Part shown: positions 10,468 to 20,598 of the stretch, piece by piece
Layout of the letters: each line of letters opens with the position of its first letter
Numbering within the stretch: position 1 is the first letter of the stretch
Source of the DNA: Chara braunii
Taxonomy: Eukaryota > Streptophyta > Charophyceae > Charales > Characeae
NCBI GenBank assembly: GCA_003427395.1
Contig: BFEA01000087.1
Span: 296,798-336,597 of the forward strand
Length of the DNA: 39,800 nucleotides
Direction: 5' to 3'
Notes under the pieces: generated by a model
The model's database searches: none
Seen by the model: the letters and a program-made list of their open reading frames with translations, nothing else
Told to the model about the DNA's origin: nothing
Made by a program: the position numbers and the translations under genes

Positions 10468-10604
10468 CTTCAGGCAGGGGGGGGGGGATTAGGGATTGTG
10501 GTGCCGGTGGGAGGGGCTGCGTGCGTGGAGCCAGAAGGGCAGTCGTCGGAATTCGACACGGGTTCGGGAGAAGTGGCTGGGTTGCATGCAAGGGAAGGAG
10601 GCGG

Positions 10605-10757
10605 GGTAATGGAGGAAGAGAAGGAAGGGGAGGAAAGGGAGGAAGGAGAGGAAGGGGAGGAAGGGGAGGAAAAAGGGGAGGAAGGGGAGGAAGGAGAGAA
10701 AGGGGGAGAAACGGAGTTGGGTGAGTTGTTTGGAGGGAAGGAGGGGGAAAAAGGGGA
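10605..10757 (+). repeat. polypurine (GA-rich) minisatellite
   Basis: Almost pure purine on the plus strand, built from GGGGAGGAA and GGAGAGGAA units of about 6-12 bp. It encodes a Glu/Gly-rich run in frame 1. Such tracts expand by slippage and can form triplex DNA; whether the translated product ever mattered is unknown. Confidence 0.8.
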
Positions 10758-11271
10758 CGTCGATACTGACGACGATGCCAGATCTGGGAGTCGTCTGACG
10801 GATTCGGGCTGATGTACGGAGAACATCGCATGGAAGATGACGACGATGATGAGACGACAATGGAGATGGAGACACAGGTGGTCAGCAACCTTTCGACAGA
10901 ACGTGATGATTATGAGGTCCAAGCATTGACGTATGTTGTCGATCTCCAACACCGGTTCAACGAGGCTCCTGTTGTTGTGAGCCTGTCTAAACCGAGTGGC
11001 CGTATAAACGTCGACGACCACCACGTGTCCGCGCAGCTGTCCACGACGCTTGATGTCGACGATCCTCTCAACATCAAACCTGCCGCGGCATCTGCCATCG
11101 CTTTCTCGCTGCTGAAATCTAGGGTCGACACTCAAGCTCTTGACGTGCTGGCCTTGCCCGCTACAACTTCACCGACGAAGGAGCGGAGGGACAAATCGGC
11201 TGGTAAGCTGTGAGAAACACCACTCTGTCTGTGCGCCTAGGCTTCCAAGAGCAAGAGTGCGGCTTCCTTCG

Positions 11272-11624
11272 TAGTCCGGATGTCGGCGGACTACCTTCAG
11301 TATCATACACACAAGGAGTGACCGCAGTGACTGTCGATGCATGATGCCGGCATACTACAACCACAACTCCTTCCAAGTACATGTGATCGACCTTCCTGTG
11401 AGTCGGCTAGGTCGCTCGTCGCGTGCAGGGTATAATGCAACAAAAACATGTGTGTTTTTGTTGGAGCGTTCCCTCACGAAATGGAATGACGTTTTTTTCT
11501 AACTCGGAAAGAGTGGTGGTTTTAGTCCGCCGGGATCCACACTTCCAATGTCGATGCGTAATGCGGTTAGTCTTTGTGACACTGTGCTAGTTGATTGGGT
11601 GAAAGTCCGTGGGAATCCGGATTT
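11272..11624. repeat. three further dispersed hairpin-repeat copies
   Basis: Copies at 11272-11293 (TAGTCCG ... CGGACTA), 11523-11544 (TAGTCCGCCGGGATCCACAC plus TT) and 11603-11624 (AAGTCCG ... CCGGATTT). They lie in the non-coding stretch between the unknown segment ending at 11213 and the exon at 11887, which may be an intron or intergenic. Nothing else recognisable occurs in 11214-11886. Confidence 0.7.
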
Positions 11625-11886
11625 CGGGGATGTTTTGCTTCCGCTTCTGTGGCTTGTTATGTTTTTTCTTTCTGAAGGACGGGGGTGTAGAGCTCGAATG
11701 CGATAGTCGTTTTGTTTTCCGGCCGGGCTCATGCACGTACGTACTCGTTGTCATGACAAAGCGGGGTTCTGTAATTGGATAGGTCCTGCGTTTTTTAGAT
11801 TACGTGGCTCTTAAATTGTAATTTTCGTCGGGTTCGTGTTGGGAAACGCGTGTTCATTTTTCGTTTTGTCTTTCTTCTATTGTACA

Positions 11887-12156
11887 GGGGTAGGATCATC
11901 TCGAAAACGGAGGCCCTCGAAATATCTGGAACACATATTGCAGACAGTCTCGGGGTTGGCGATAAAACACATGAATATGTTAAAGGCATCAGGGGTTGAT
12001 GTCGAGATCGGGAAGAAGGAGCATGCCATTGCCATTGAGGAGTGTCTTTCCCTTCTGCCCCCAGAGAAAGGGACATATCCACGATCTGTGACCAGGGGTC
12101 AAGCCATGTATGAGAAATACTTAGCTACATGTTGCGCAATGAAGGAGAATCCTTAG
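11887..12156 (+). pseudogene. probable exon upstream of the Ulp1-like domain, function unknown
   Basis: A pyrimidine-rich run ending TTCTATTGTACAG (about 11873-11886) is a good plant 3' splice site. The frame that follows reads SRKRRPSKYLEHILQTVSGL ... HMNMLKASGVDVEIGKKEHA ... ECLSLLPPEKGTYPRSVTRG ... MYEKYLATCCAMKENP to TAG at 12154. It has a basic start (SSRKRRPSK) that could be a nuclear signal and an otherwise helical, soluble composition. No family recognised. It is followed, after about 150 bases of unclear frame, by the protease domain, so it may be part of the same transcript. Confidence 0.45.
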
Positions 12157-12290
12157 AAATCCGTTTCTTAGTACCCCACGTGTACTTTGCTCGATGTTGT
12201 GCAGTGCGGGCCACAACACTTGGAACACGAGGGGGAAGATTCGATGCAGTGGTCGCGCCTTGAAGCTTGCGGGTTTTGGACGACACTTAA

Positions 12291-12956
12291 CGAGGCTCGG
12301 AGCCACCTGACACTGTTCTCTCTACCCTCGGCGATGGTCAGTTGTGCATTGCAACAAAAGATCTTCTCTCCCTCTCGCATGTCGACGCCAGGGTGAATGA
12401 TGAGGTGGTCAATTTTTACATGGCGCTATTGGGGACGACCGCATTTGCAATATGTGACATCTCATTTGGCCTTCACGACTTCAACTTTAATTCGTTTTTC
12501 TTCAGTAAACTGCGGCTTCAGAGACTCGACGGGGTGGAAAGGTGGGCTAAAAACGTGGATCTGCTTCAATATGATATTATCTTTGTTCCTGTCGACAAAG
12601 ATAATGATCACTAGATCCTCCTTTCCGTCAACTTGAGAGATAATGTTCTTAAAATTTTTGATTCTTTTCCTCACGTTGTAGCTGATTCTAGTTTTTACCT
12701 TAATGTTTTTGAGTTGATTGTTTTGTATTTGGAACGTCAAATATTACATAGGCGGTCAGTTAAGAGTTGGAAGTCGGTAGCAACAAATGTTGTTGTGGAG
12801 GGAGTTCCAAGATAAGTGGATGGAGTTAGTTGCGGGGTGTTTATGTTGATGTTTGCGACACTGTTACAACGTGGTGATCGACCACCTTTCAGGTTCTTTT
12901 GTAAAGATATTTTGCATATTAGACGGCAATTGGCATCGTGTATCTTGGAACGCCGT
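12291..12956 (+). pseudogene. Ulp1-type (C48) cysteine protease domain, two nonsense mutations
   Basis: One frame from about 12291 reads GDGQLCIATKDLLSLSHVDA, RVNDEVVNFYMALL, NSFFFSKLRLQRLDGVERWA, then YDIIFVPVDKDNDH (His codon 12609-12611), a stop (TAG 12612-12614), ILLSVNLRDNVLKIFDSFPH (Asp codon 12660-12662), and finally VEGVPR, a stop (TAA 12813-12815), VDGVSCGVFMLMFATLLQ (Cys codon 12831-12833). This is the Ulp1/SENP layout: N-D-x-[IV]-[IV]-N-F-Y, HW, DS, Q-x-(D/N)-G-x-x-CG. The triad His, Asp and Cys codons are all present. The two stops fall exactly where the family has the Trp after His and the oxyanion-hole Gln. Ulp1 domains process SUMO and are also common cargo of plant CACTA, MULE and KDZ transposons, which suits this repeat-rich setting. 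Confidence 0.85.
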
Positions 12957-12959
12957 TGT

Positions 12960-13557
12960 CTTTGATGAATTCGATTGATTTGGAAACTTTCGTTTGAGAA
13001 TAATTCATTTTTTAGTGATTACATTTTTTTAATCCTTACATTGTTTAACTGTCGATTTCACAACGACATTATTTTATTTTACTGTTGCGAGTTCAGTTGT
13101 CTTTGGTATGCTCACTACCAGTATGGCGTCACGTGTTGACTTTCAAATCTTTGTCAGGTCCCGCTTGTCTCTCGTGCATTTAAATTCATCGTATTACATT
13201 CCTCGTTTCAAATTGTGTCCAGGTCAACCAAAGTTGTACATATAATTAACCTCAAATTATTATTGGTGTGTAGTGCGACATGACGAATTCGTGTGTGGAT
13301 GCACGACAAATCTCGACGAGTGTGTGAGTGTGAGGTTCATTATGCAAAGAGTCAAAAACCACCAACATCACATCTCTTGTGTGCACATAGAATCACATAC
13401 TTGTGACCGCCTAGGTTATAAGTAACCGAAAACTTTCATTCGTGCCCAGAAAAAAAACATTGTATATCAAAATTAACTGCTTGTACTTAGACTGCTGCTG
13501 TAACTATTATATGACTTGAAGTTTCAAATGTCACATTGTTCAAAGCCTACTTGCCGA
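12960..13557. other. AT-rich non-coding stretch
   Basis: Follows the protease domain. T-rich and A-rich runs, no open frame of interest, no terminal repeat seen. It may be 3' untranslated sequence of the decayed gene. Confidence 0.3.
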
Positions 13558-14285
13558 ACAAGGATACGGTCATGACACCTTGCTCATCACAATTATTGTA
13601 AACAAGTATGGATCTCAGCATACTTCCTCATATTGGCCGAGATGATGGGTGTGTCCATCCTCAAACTAAGTATTCTAAAGAAGTCTGGACCTCAACAACA
13701 TCCAAACAACCGTCTCGAGCGAGATGATTGGCATGCCTGCACAAGTTAGGGACAACTTGAACAGATGTACTGTCCAACAAGGATTCAATCGTGACACCTT
13801 GTTCATCATATTTGTAAATTGGAAGTTGAACAAGTATGGATCCCAACACACTTCCGCAATAAGCTTCTCGGATGGCCGTGCCAATCGTTACCCCAATTCC
13901 TCTAAAGAAGACTTAGTAACCCGGATCTCGTCGGACATCCAAACATTGTCAACCGATTGAAGCGAGATGATGGACATGCTTGTACAACTTAGGGATAACC
14001 TAAAGAATTATATTATCCAACGAGGATGCAGTCATGACACAAGACTCATCACATTTATGCACTTGAAGTTTAACAAGTAAGGATCCCAACACACTTCCAC
14101 ACAGGTTTCCCGGATGGGTGGGCATGCCTATTGTTATTTGTGTATGAACTTTAACAAGTATGGATCTCAGCACGCTTCTCCATTTGGGATCTCTCTTATA
14201 CAGTTTAACAAGTGTGGATCTCCGTACACTTTCGCATGTGGTTAAGCTCTGGATGGGCGTTCCTACGTTGCTTAGACTGCAATAA
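13558..14285. repeat. right hairpin-repeat array (AT-shifted copies)
   Basis: Copies have the same AAGT...GGATC...ACTT design as the left array but different arms: 13604-13625 (AAGTATG / CATACTT), 13832-13853, 14075-14096, 14156-14177 and 14210-14231 (AAGTGT / ACACTT). Weak copies lie near 13680 and 13917. Longer units also repeat: CAAGGATNCNRTCRTGACAC, a CTCATCACA block, an AAGTTTAACAAGT run, the hairpin, then CCACA or CCGCA. Spacing is about 50-240 bp. The arms differ from the left array yet mostly remain complementary. Confidence 0.75.
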
Positions 14286-14292
14286 AAAATGA

Positions 14293-14337
14293 ATTCGTTT
14301 GAAATAGGACACAATATAATGTCCTATTTTAACGAAT
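14293..14337. repeat. 16-bp-stem hairpin at the right edge of the unit
   Basis: ATTCGTT, TG, AAATAGGAC, a 10-base loop, GTCCTATTT, T, AACGAAT: two stacked perfect stems of 7 and 9 bp with a small internal bulge. It marks the change from the hairpin array to gag-like sequence. Confidence 0.75.
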
Positions 14338-14340
14338 AAC

Positions 14341-15200
14341 ATGTTACATGCTATAGAGGAGGTGATAGAGGTCGGAGAGGATACTCCTCCTCAGGCGCCG
14401 ACTGTGGGATTGAGACTGGGAAGTATGCCAAGGGGAGTACACGACAAAGAGGAGGAATTGCGGCAGGAGGAGACCCCACTACCACCATCAGGGATGGTCC
14501 CATCGTGAGGAGTGAGGGTAGAGATGGAGGGAGAGAGAGCCGACCGGAGGAGAAAGACCCTTGCTATGATTGACAGACATCTGGTTGCACACGCCTTAGA
14601 GTACCCTGACCTGGAGGAGCCCGCGTCTATGGAGTCACCCCAGGAGCCACGCCAGGCAGAGAGGGAGATGGGAGTTGAGGTTCCGGGGAGAGCCGACCAT
14701 CGCACGAGGGAGAAAATACCAGCAGGGGAGACGGCTGAGGAAAAACGGGCTAGAGTTGGAAAACGCTTGGAGGAAATCTAGCAGGAAAGACAGAGGTTAG
14801 AGGAGGTAGGGGCACTCCCAGATCAACCATCACCACCTAAGCCATACGAAATTAAGGAGATGTGGGACGAGTTCCTTGACCAGCATGGCAAGGGGTTGTC
14901 GGAAAAATTGGGACTTCAAGGAAAGCAGATGAGTATTTGGACCGAAAGATCCGCTTCCTTGCCAAGACATCCTTTGATAGGTATCTGATGTTGGAAGATG
15001 ATCTGGCCGAGAAGAAGATGAAGGAAGTGAGTCATGGAGTACATCTGGAGGCGGTTGAGGCTGAGGTCCGAGAGCTCAGGGCATTGGTGAATTTGGTGGT
15101 TAGTCAAGCTACCATCATCCAGGACTTGAGGCGGCAACCTCAAGATGAGGATGACAGGGCTGCCAGAGAAGAGTTTGCCAAGGTGGTGGACAGGGCGTAG
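14341..15200 (+). pseudogene. retroelement gag remnant with coiled coil
   Basis: Near 14353 the DNA reads IEEVIEVGEDTPPQAPTVGL, then after a stop and frame change EMEGERADRRRKTLAMIDRH (14512-14781) ... EIKEMWDEFLDQHGKGLSEK ... and 14937-15200 DRKIRFLAKTSFDRYLMLED ... VEAEVRELRALVNLVVSQAT. Charged, Glu/Arg-rich, coiled-coil protein of the kind found at the N-terminus of gypsy gag in this window (compare the minus-strand gag at 36.8-38.7 kb). It ends with TAG at 15198. No capsid or pol follows, so it is a fragment. Frame changes at about 14505, 14780 and 14930. Confidence 0.6.
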
Positions 15201-18200
15201 AGATGTCACTGAGAAGTGATCCTCTTGCTCTGATCAACTTTAAGTAGGGAGGTCATGACCTTATGAACCTGGCGGTGATTTTGTTTTGTGACAGTGGAGA
15301 AGTTGTCGTGTTTCTTTGTGTTGTCCCACAGAGGACTGGTAAATACCTTTTATGTGTGGCATACCTCTGCGCGGACTGCGCAGTCCCGCTGTAGGTCTGT
15401 ATTGTTGCGACACACTGTCCAGACACTTGTGCTAATCTTGGGGCATTTATGAGAATACCAAACTACCGGTAAAGTTCAGCATCGCTAGGACGCAACCCCT
15501 AGTGTCGGCTTCTGATCGGTGTAACCTGAACAGTGGGCCCCAGAAGGGGTAAAAACTTAAAGGGGTGTGGTCACCCAGGAGGGTTTTACCTGCTGCGGGA
15601 TAACGTGGGATAAAAGTCGAGTCTTTTTTTTTAGTCGCGATTGAATATTTATCAGGAAAAAACCTATTGTGGTGCAACCTACTATGGCACTACCGCTAAA
15701 ATAACAAATGCGATGGGTCGTAGATCTAGTACGATCACCCAGACTATGGTGGACCAGGATGGACACCTGACCTTCCTATACTAGACGGCAGAAAGAGTTT
15801 ATGATGAGATTTGTGTAAAATTATATGTTTGATTGTGAGAATTGTTGGGAGGGCGGCAATAATGTCTTCAAAGGTCTCGGTTAGGGCCCTCGTCCCTGGT
15901 TATGACCTTGCTTACAGGGTAGAGACTAGAGACACCTAACGAGAAACCGACGTTTGTCTAGGACAAAGGGGAGAGGACAGTTCAGGAATCCATTTAGGAC
16001 TTATGTTGTAGTATAGTGATGAGTATCCCACTGTCCTAGTTTCAGGACGATGGAGGCCCATGTTGGAATCCTGGCAGCATAAAGTTGTGTTTTGAATGGA
16101 TTGATGGAGACCTCGAACTTGAGTTAGTCGGCTGATCGGATTGATTCCTTTCTCGACAGCATTTGGAGTTTTGGATGGATTTATAGCTTTTCGATCTTGC
16201 GAAGCGACGGGGACGCCGCTTAATATGGTCCGGTAAGTTGTCGGTGCGAATACCCTTACAAGGGTATCCGCCCTGGTTTTTGCAAGTGACAGAAAACAAG
16301 TTTGGTTTGAAGCCTAAGTATACCGTGTGAGGCGCGACTGAGTCCGTGGTTGACATTTGGCAGAATGGTTGAATGAGGCAGAGAGTGTTTGGACGTGCAA
16401 ACTGAAGGTTTGATTGTGAAAACCGGCGTTGGTCGCCAGACAAATTATTATGGATTAGACCGAGATAAAAGAGGTCTTGTCTTTCGCTTGACACGTCTGA
16501 CCGCGACGTGTGCACGCCAAGGTGACCAAGCGAATAGGCCTTGGTGTATGGTACGGCGTGTGTTGTGGGCATGCCATAGGTTAAGTTAGGCGGCGTGGGC
16601 GTCTAGCGGTCGTGGGAGTAGATACAAGCTGGGGTGTGGCCTATGGGCACATGGGCAGCCTGCGCATTACGTAGCACCGATTTATATGGAGTCTTGCAGA
16701 GGCTGGTCTCAGACTTGGGCCTAGCCCTATTGGTTACGACATTGGATTGATACTACATAAGTACAGGGATCGAGACTGAGCGGCGACGTCGTGGGAGTAT
16801 CAGAGTAGTACGAAAGGACTGAGGAGTCGAGGACATGGCAGGGTTATCCCTTTTTGTTTTGTCGTCAGCAGCTTTAGAGCGATGCTAGCTGGTTGTTCTC
16901 CACTGTTCGTCATATTTTGACGATTTAAAGTCTTTAAATATTTTTATTTTATCGTCGTATTATTTGTTATTATTTTGCTCCGACTTTCAATGACTTAAAC
17001 GTGACGCCTGGGTTAGTGATTGTCGCGACAGTCAAGGACCTTGAGCTCCTGCATGTCGAGGCGCCTACGCACTCGCTTTTGCCTTGCCCATCTTGAGGCT
17101 TAGACTAAGCGGAGGGGTTAAAACATGGGGGGTCCGCGATCGTGGTCTCCATCGTGATAGCCAAGGTGGGGAGAAAGCGGAGAAAGTTCCGAGCTGACCA
17201 CAACGATACCACGACATGTGCCGGTTTATGTGGGACCCACTCCCAGTTTGGCCTTCAAAAAAAAAACCGAATTGAATGGTTGCTACTACCACTAAGATCT
17301 GCACCAAGACCTGCAGCCTCTGGGGACTACGTTGTAGACCTGCAGAGGGCTAGTGCCCGCGGCACTCTGACCACTGTCTGTGCGTAGGCCGCCCTTTGAG
17401 GGCCCGAGAGAGTAGTTAACTCCGCCTAAGGGGAGCAGGCTGGAGGAAGAGTGCTGGCGAAAGCTGGCTATGACACGATCGTAGGGATTATTCGTCTGGC
17501 CTGGGTTATAGGGGCGGAAGAATAGTCAAACCGGGCAGTAGTTAGCCGGTTCTTTCCGAAGTTTCTTTTTTTTCAGAAGTTGGTCGGAACGGTCTGGGAG
17601 ACCGCAGCGCCAGGGCACGGTCGGATCGAAGGTAAGTGTAGGATTAAAGTATGGGGCGCTAGGGTTGTGGAGCGAGGCGACGGAGCAATGAGTGTTGGAG
17701 CGATGTAAGAAGGAAGGCGAACCCAATTGGATCCGTCGGGGAGGTTCTGTCAAAAGCGCTAAGAGGATGGTCGCTACTAAGCGCCGCTAACTCCGAAGGA
17801 CGGGGCCTGAAACTTGAGTGACGAAGGTGAAGTGAATAAGGGGTGAACATGGGCGGAAAACCGGGCTAGGTGCAGTCAGGGGAAGAAGTGATAAACGGCG
17901 CTAAGGCAAGGCAGCGAGCGGATGTACCCGGGCTGGAAGTAGCGCTAGGTATGCGAAGGGGAAGAACGAGATAGTGGTAGGGAGAGACTTAAGCGGGAAG
18001 GAGGACAGGGGTATGACAGTTAGTCCTTTGTGGAGATAAGGTGAGGGGGTTCGTTGGTTCCAAGGGTTCACGCCAGGGCGCACGCGCGATTGTGGTCGGA
18101 TCGGGCAAAGGGTCAGTGCGAGAGATGTAAGAGTGAAGGAGGCAGGCGTGGATATAAGGGACAAAAGAAGGGAAGGGGACAAGGCAAATGCGCTTACTCG

Positions 18201-19080
18201 GTTCTAAGTGAAAGTAGACGGGGGAAAATTCATTTTGGAATTTTTTTGACGGGCGAATCCGATTATGAAGTCGGGTATTGGAAGATAGTTAGTAGAGAGT
18301 GAGGGAGGATAGGAAAGAGAAATGTGCGGAGGTGTCAAAGATGGATATGGTCGGGAGTAAGAAATAAGTGTCTCGCTCGTTCCTCACTCAGATCGAGCGG
18401 AGGAAGGTTAGTTTTGGGGGTTTTCGATATAGGTGAGTTAGACTATGATGTCAGTTTCTGATGTCAGTGTATAGATCTCGAAGATCTGGTAGCTGAGAAC
18501 TGCGCCCGAACCTTCCCACGTTATGGGGAAGATTCACCCGTACTTGATGGCATAATAGCGGGGAGCTAGGCTACGTACTAAAAAGGAGTGATACCGCGAA
18601 CCAACGCGGTGTGGAACGCAAAAAGGGAGGATGGTAGTTATTAGCTATGAGTAGGAAGCGCTTACCGGATTACAAGTGTGTACCCGGCAGGCTGAGCGCA
18701 ACCGTACGGGAGAGGCGGGGAGCTGAACGATAGTGTCAGGGCTGCAAAGCTCATCGACGGGTTAGATTTGCATTCATCTGTCCGGGCTCCGGCAACAAAT
18801 TCCTCCTCGTTATGGCATACGGATAGGCTGCGGGATTGATGCGTGTACAAAATGGTTGTGTGCAGATACAAGCATTGAGGATGAGCCTTATCTAGGTGCT
18901 CGGCTAGATGCATTAGCAACCGAAGTTAGAATGAGAGAAGGACAAGGGGAGGGATAGAGAAGTGCGAAGGAAGGAAATACACGGTGGATTGGAGGAAGTG
19001 GTTATCGCAGTAGCATTGTATGTTTCACTCGACTCGTGAAGAGAACTTGGCAACGGGCAAAGTAGGCACAACGAAAACTG
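15201..19080. other. 3.9 kb unrecognised stretch with scattered perfect hairpins
   Basis: No gene I can support. Plus strand is purine-rich from 16.5 to 18.9 kb. Short perfect inverted repeats stand out: 15373-15386 (GGACTGCGCAGTCC), 16250-16267 (ATACCCTT / AAGGGTAT), 17097-17111 (GCTTA / TAAGC), 17353-17365 (GTGCC / GGCAC), 17391-17403 (GCCCT / AGGGC), 18593-18610 (ACCGCG / CGCGGT). The 176-codon minus frame at 16042-16572 has no recognisable domain and crosses one of these hairpins. The stretch could be non-coding parts of a retroelement, but no LTR pair was found. Confidence 0.4.
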
Positions 19081-19098
19081 GGAGAGAAGGGACTTACC

Positions 19099-19260
19099 TG
19101 TTGGCTGCTGCATACTGTGGCTGGCTGCTGCATACTGTGGCTGACTGCTGCATACTGTGGCTGGCTGCTGCATACTACTACGTACTGTGGTTGGCTGTTG
19201 CATATTGCGGGCATGCTGCTGCATACTGCTGCAAGTTGTTGCTGGATGCTGCTGACTGTT
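19099..19260. repeat. 21-bp minisatellite (GGCTGCTGCATACTGTGGCT unit)
   Basis: About four near-perfect 21-bp copies from 19099, then degenerate CTGCTGCATACTG copies up to 19260. The Gln/Ser/Tyr-rich translations on both strands are a product of the repeat, not a gene. 19261-19590 holds nothing recognisable. Confidence 0.85.
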
Positions 19261-19591
19261 AGAGTTCGCTGTGCAGCGGCCATAAGGCTAAGGAGAGGTG
19301 TGGGGACTTAGAGGAGTGATCAGGTTCTGCAAAAAGGGAGTTAGGGCTGCAAATCGGAAGGTCATCGGATGATTGACTTCGGCAGTCTGACTCAGAATTG
19401 ATCAAGTTGTTGCTGTCAAGCCATCATTGCGGGGCCCTCAGGCGCTGGAAGACAACAAGGCCCTCTCCAGGGTGTTGGGTTTGTCCCTCTCTTGTATCTC
19501 GAGAGTCTCAAACCCCTACTTATGCCTTTCTTACTCTAAGTCTAGTCATGTTGTGAGAGGAAGGCGGTAGGCGGGATTGCAACCCATAGCA

Positions 19592-20598
19592 AACATAGGA
19601 TTCATGAAAACCCAACAACACGACAAAACCCAACATTTTGTATAGAGTGAAATACTAAAAGTCAAACAACTGTATCTGATTTAAAAAAACAGCGTTTCGA
19701 ACCTTTTCTCGAGAAGCGAGGCCAAAAACTGAGCAAAAAGTAAAATGATCCGCAAAATGTCCAGGAAAATATTTTACAACAAAGATCTTGTTATAGGATT
19801 ATAAATCATTATCAACAGACTGACAAAAAGCAGAGCCTCGATAAGACAACTGCAAGGCAAAATCGAAAGTTGTAAAAAACTCAGTTTTAGTGATACATAG
19901 GACTATACGTCGTTCTCAAGATATATTGGTCAATATGGCAATTTTCAAGTTGGTATTAAAATTCTTGTCAAAAAATTATATGTTATGTAGAATAATAAAA
20001 CAAACAACTTTTGCCTCGGAGACACCTTCAAATTCTTAGTCAAAATCAAGTAAAAAAAAAAAAAAAACTTTAAAAAAATAAAAAATTCATTTGAAAAAAA
20101 AAATGTTTCCCCNNNNNNNNNNNNNNNNNNNNNNNNNNNNNNNNNNNNNNNNNTAAAAAAAAAAAAAAAAAAAACTTTAAAAAAAGTAAAAAATTCATTT
20201 GAAAAAAAATATGTTTCCCCACCAAAAAGAGAACATGTTTGAGCGAACGTAGTTGCAAGCAAGATAACATATTAGTCTGTTCACGAAACCCCCGAACATG
20301 TTCGGCTTGCTGCACGACTTATAGGACTATACACGCAATCTTTTGAGATAATAAAAAAATGCATATTTCAATTTCTTCCTAAACTGTGATTCAATTGGTA
20401 GTGATTTTGTGTGGAAAATTGTGTGCTTTTCCTCGCCACTTCTAATGGGTGTCAAAAAGTACCTTTTTATTGTGGTTATTTCACTTCATGTGAAATCTTG
20501 CTTCTGCAGGAGGCCTAAATATTGTACTTTTATAATCTTTAATAAATTTCGTTCAAACCCAACATTATTTTTTGTTGGGTTTTCACGAATCCTATGTT
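19592..20598. mobile_element. 1.0-kb non-autonomous element with 27-bp terminal inverted repeats
   Basis: Left end 19592-19618 (AACATAGGATTC...) and right end 20572-20598 are reverse complements with one mismatch. They are flanked by AGCA at 19588-19591 and AGCA at 20599-20602, a candidate 4-bp target duplication (5 bp, TAGCA, if the last TIR base is shared). No transposase. The interior is AT-rich, contains the 70-bp core motif shared with other elements here (about 19978-20050), and an assembly gap. Superfamily not determined. Confidence 0.7.
20051..20220. other. assembly gap with the same sequence on both sides
   Basis: 41 Ns at 20113-20153. The 62 bases before and the 67 after are nearly the same sequence (T, A-run, CTTTAAAAAAA, ATTCATTTGAAAAAAAA, TGTTTCCCC). 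Most likely one locus was assembled twice around a homopolymer, so the gap and one copy are artefacts. Confidence 0.8.

Larger units (their letters stand above)
10045..11213 (+). pseudogene. acidic low-complexity tail and unknown segment
   Basis: Weak coding signal: 10045-10353 (SADVPTSFASSVREMMAALV), then 10363-10812, which carries a Glu/Gly/Lys run encoded by a GA tract, then 10812-11213 (MYGEHRMEDDDDDETTMEME ... QALTYVVDLQHRFNEAPVVV ... SAIAFSLLKSRVDTQALDVL). The last piece looks like real protein but matches no family I know. It may be the end of the methyltransferase-like gene or the beginning of the protease gene further on. A reverse-form hairpin copy lies inside, at 10446-10467. Confidence 0.35.

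Noticed and set aside
10322-11135. Pro/Ser-rich minus-strand open frames
   Set aside because: They are the complement of the GA tract.
16042-16572. 176-codon minus-strand open frame
   Set aside because: No recognisable domain, mixed composition, crosses a perfect hairpin; treated as chance.
15201-19080. Organellar or ribosomal RNA origin
   Set aside because: A phrase like GTACGAAAGGACTGA at about 16808 recalls large-subunit rRNA, but the flanks do not match what I know of rRNA.
18913-19311. Gln/Ser-rich open frames on both strands
   Set aside because: Products of the 21-bp minisatellite.
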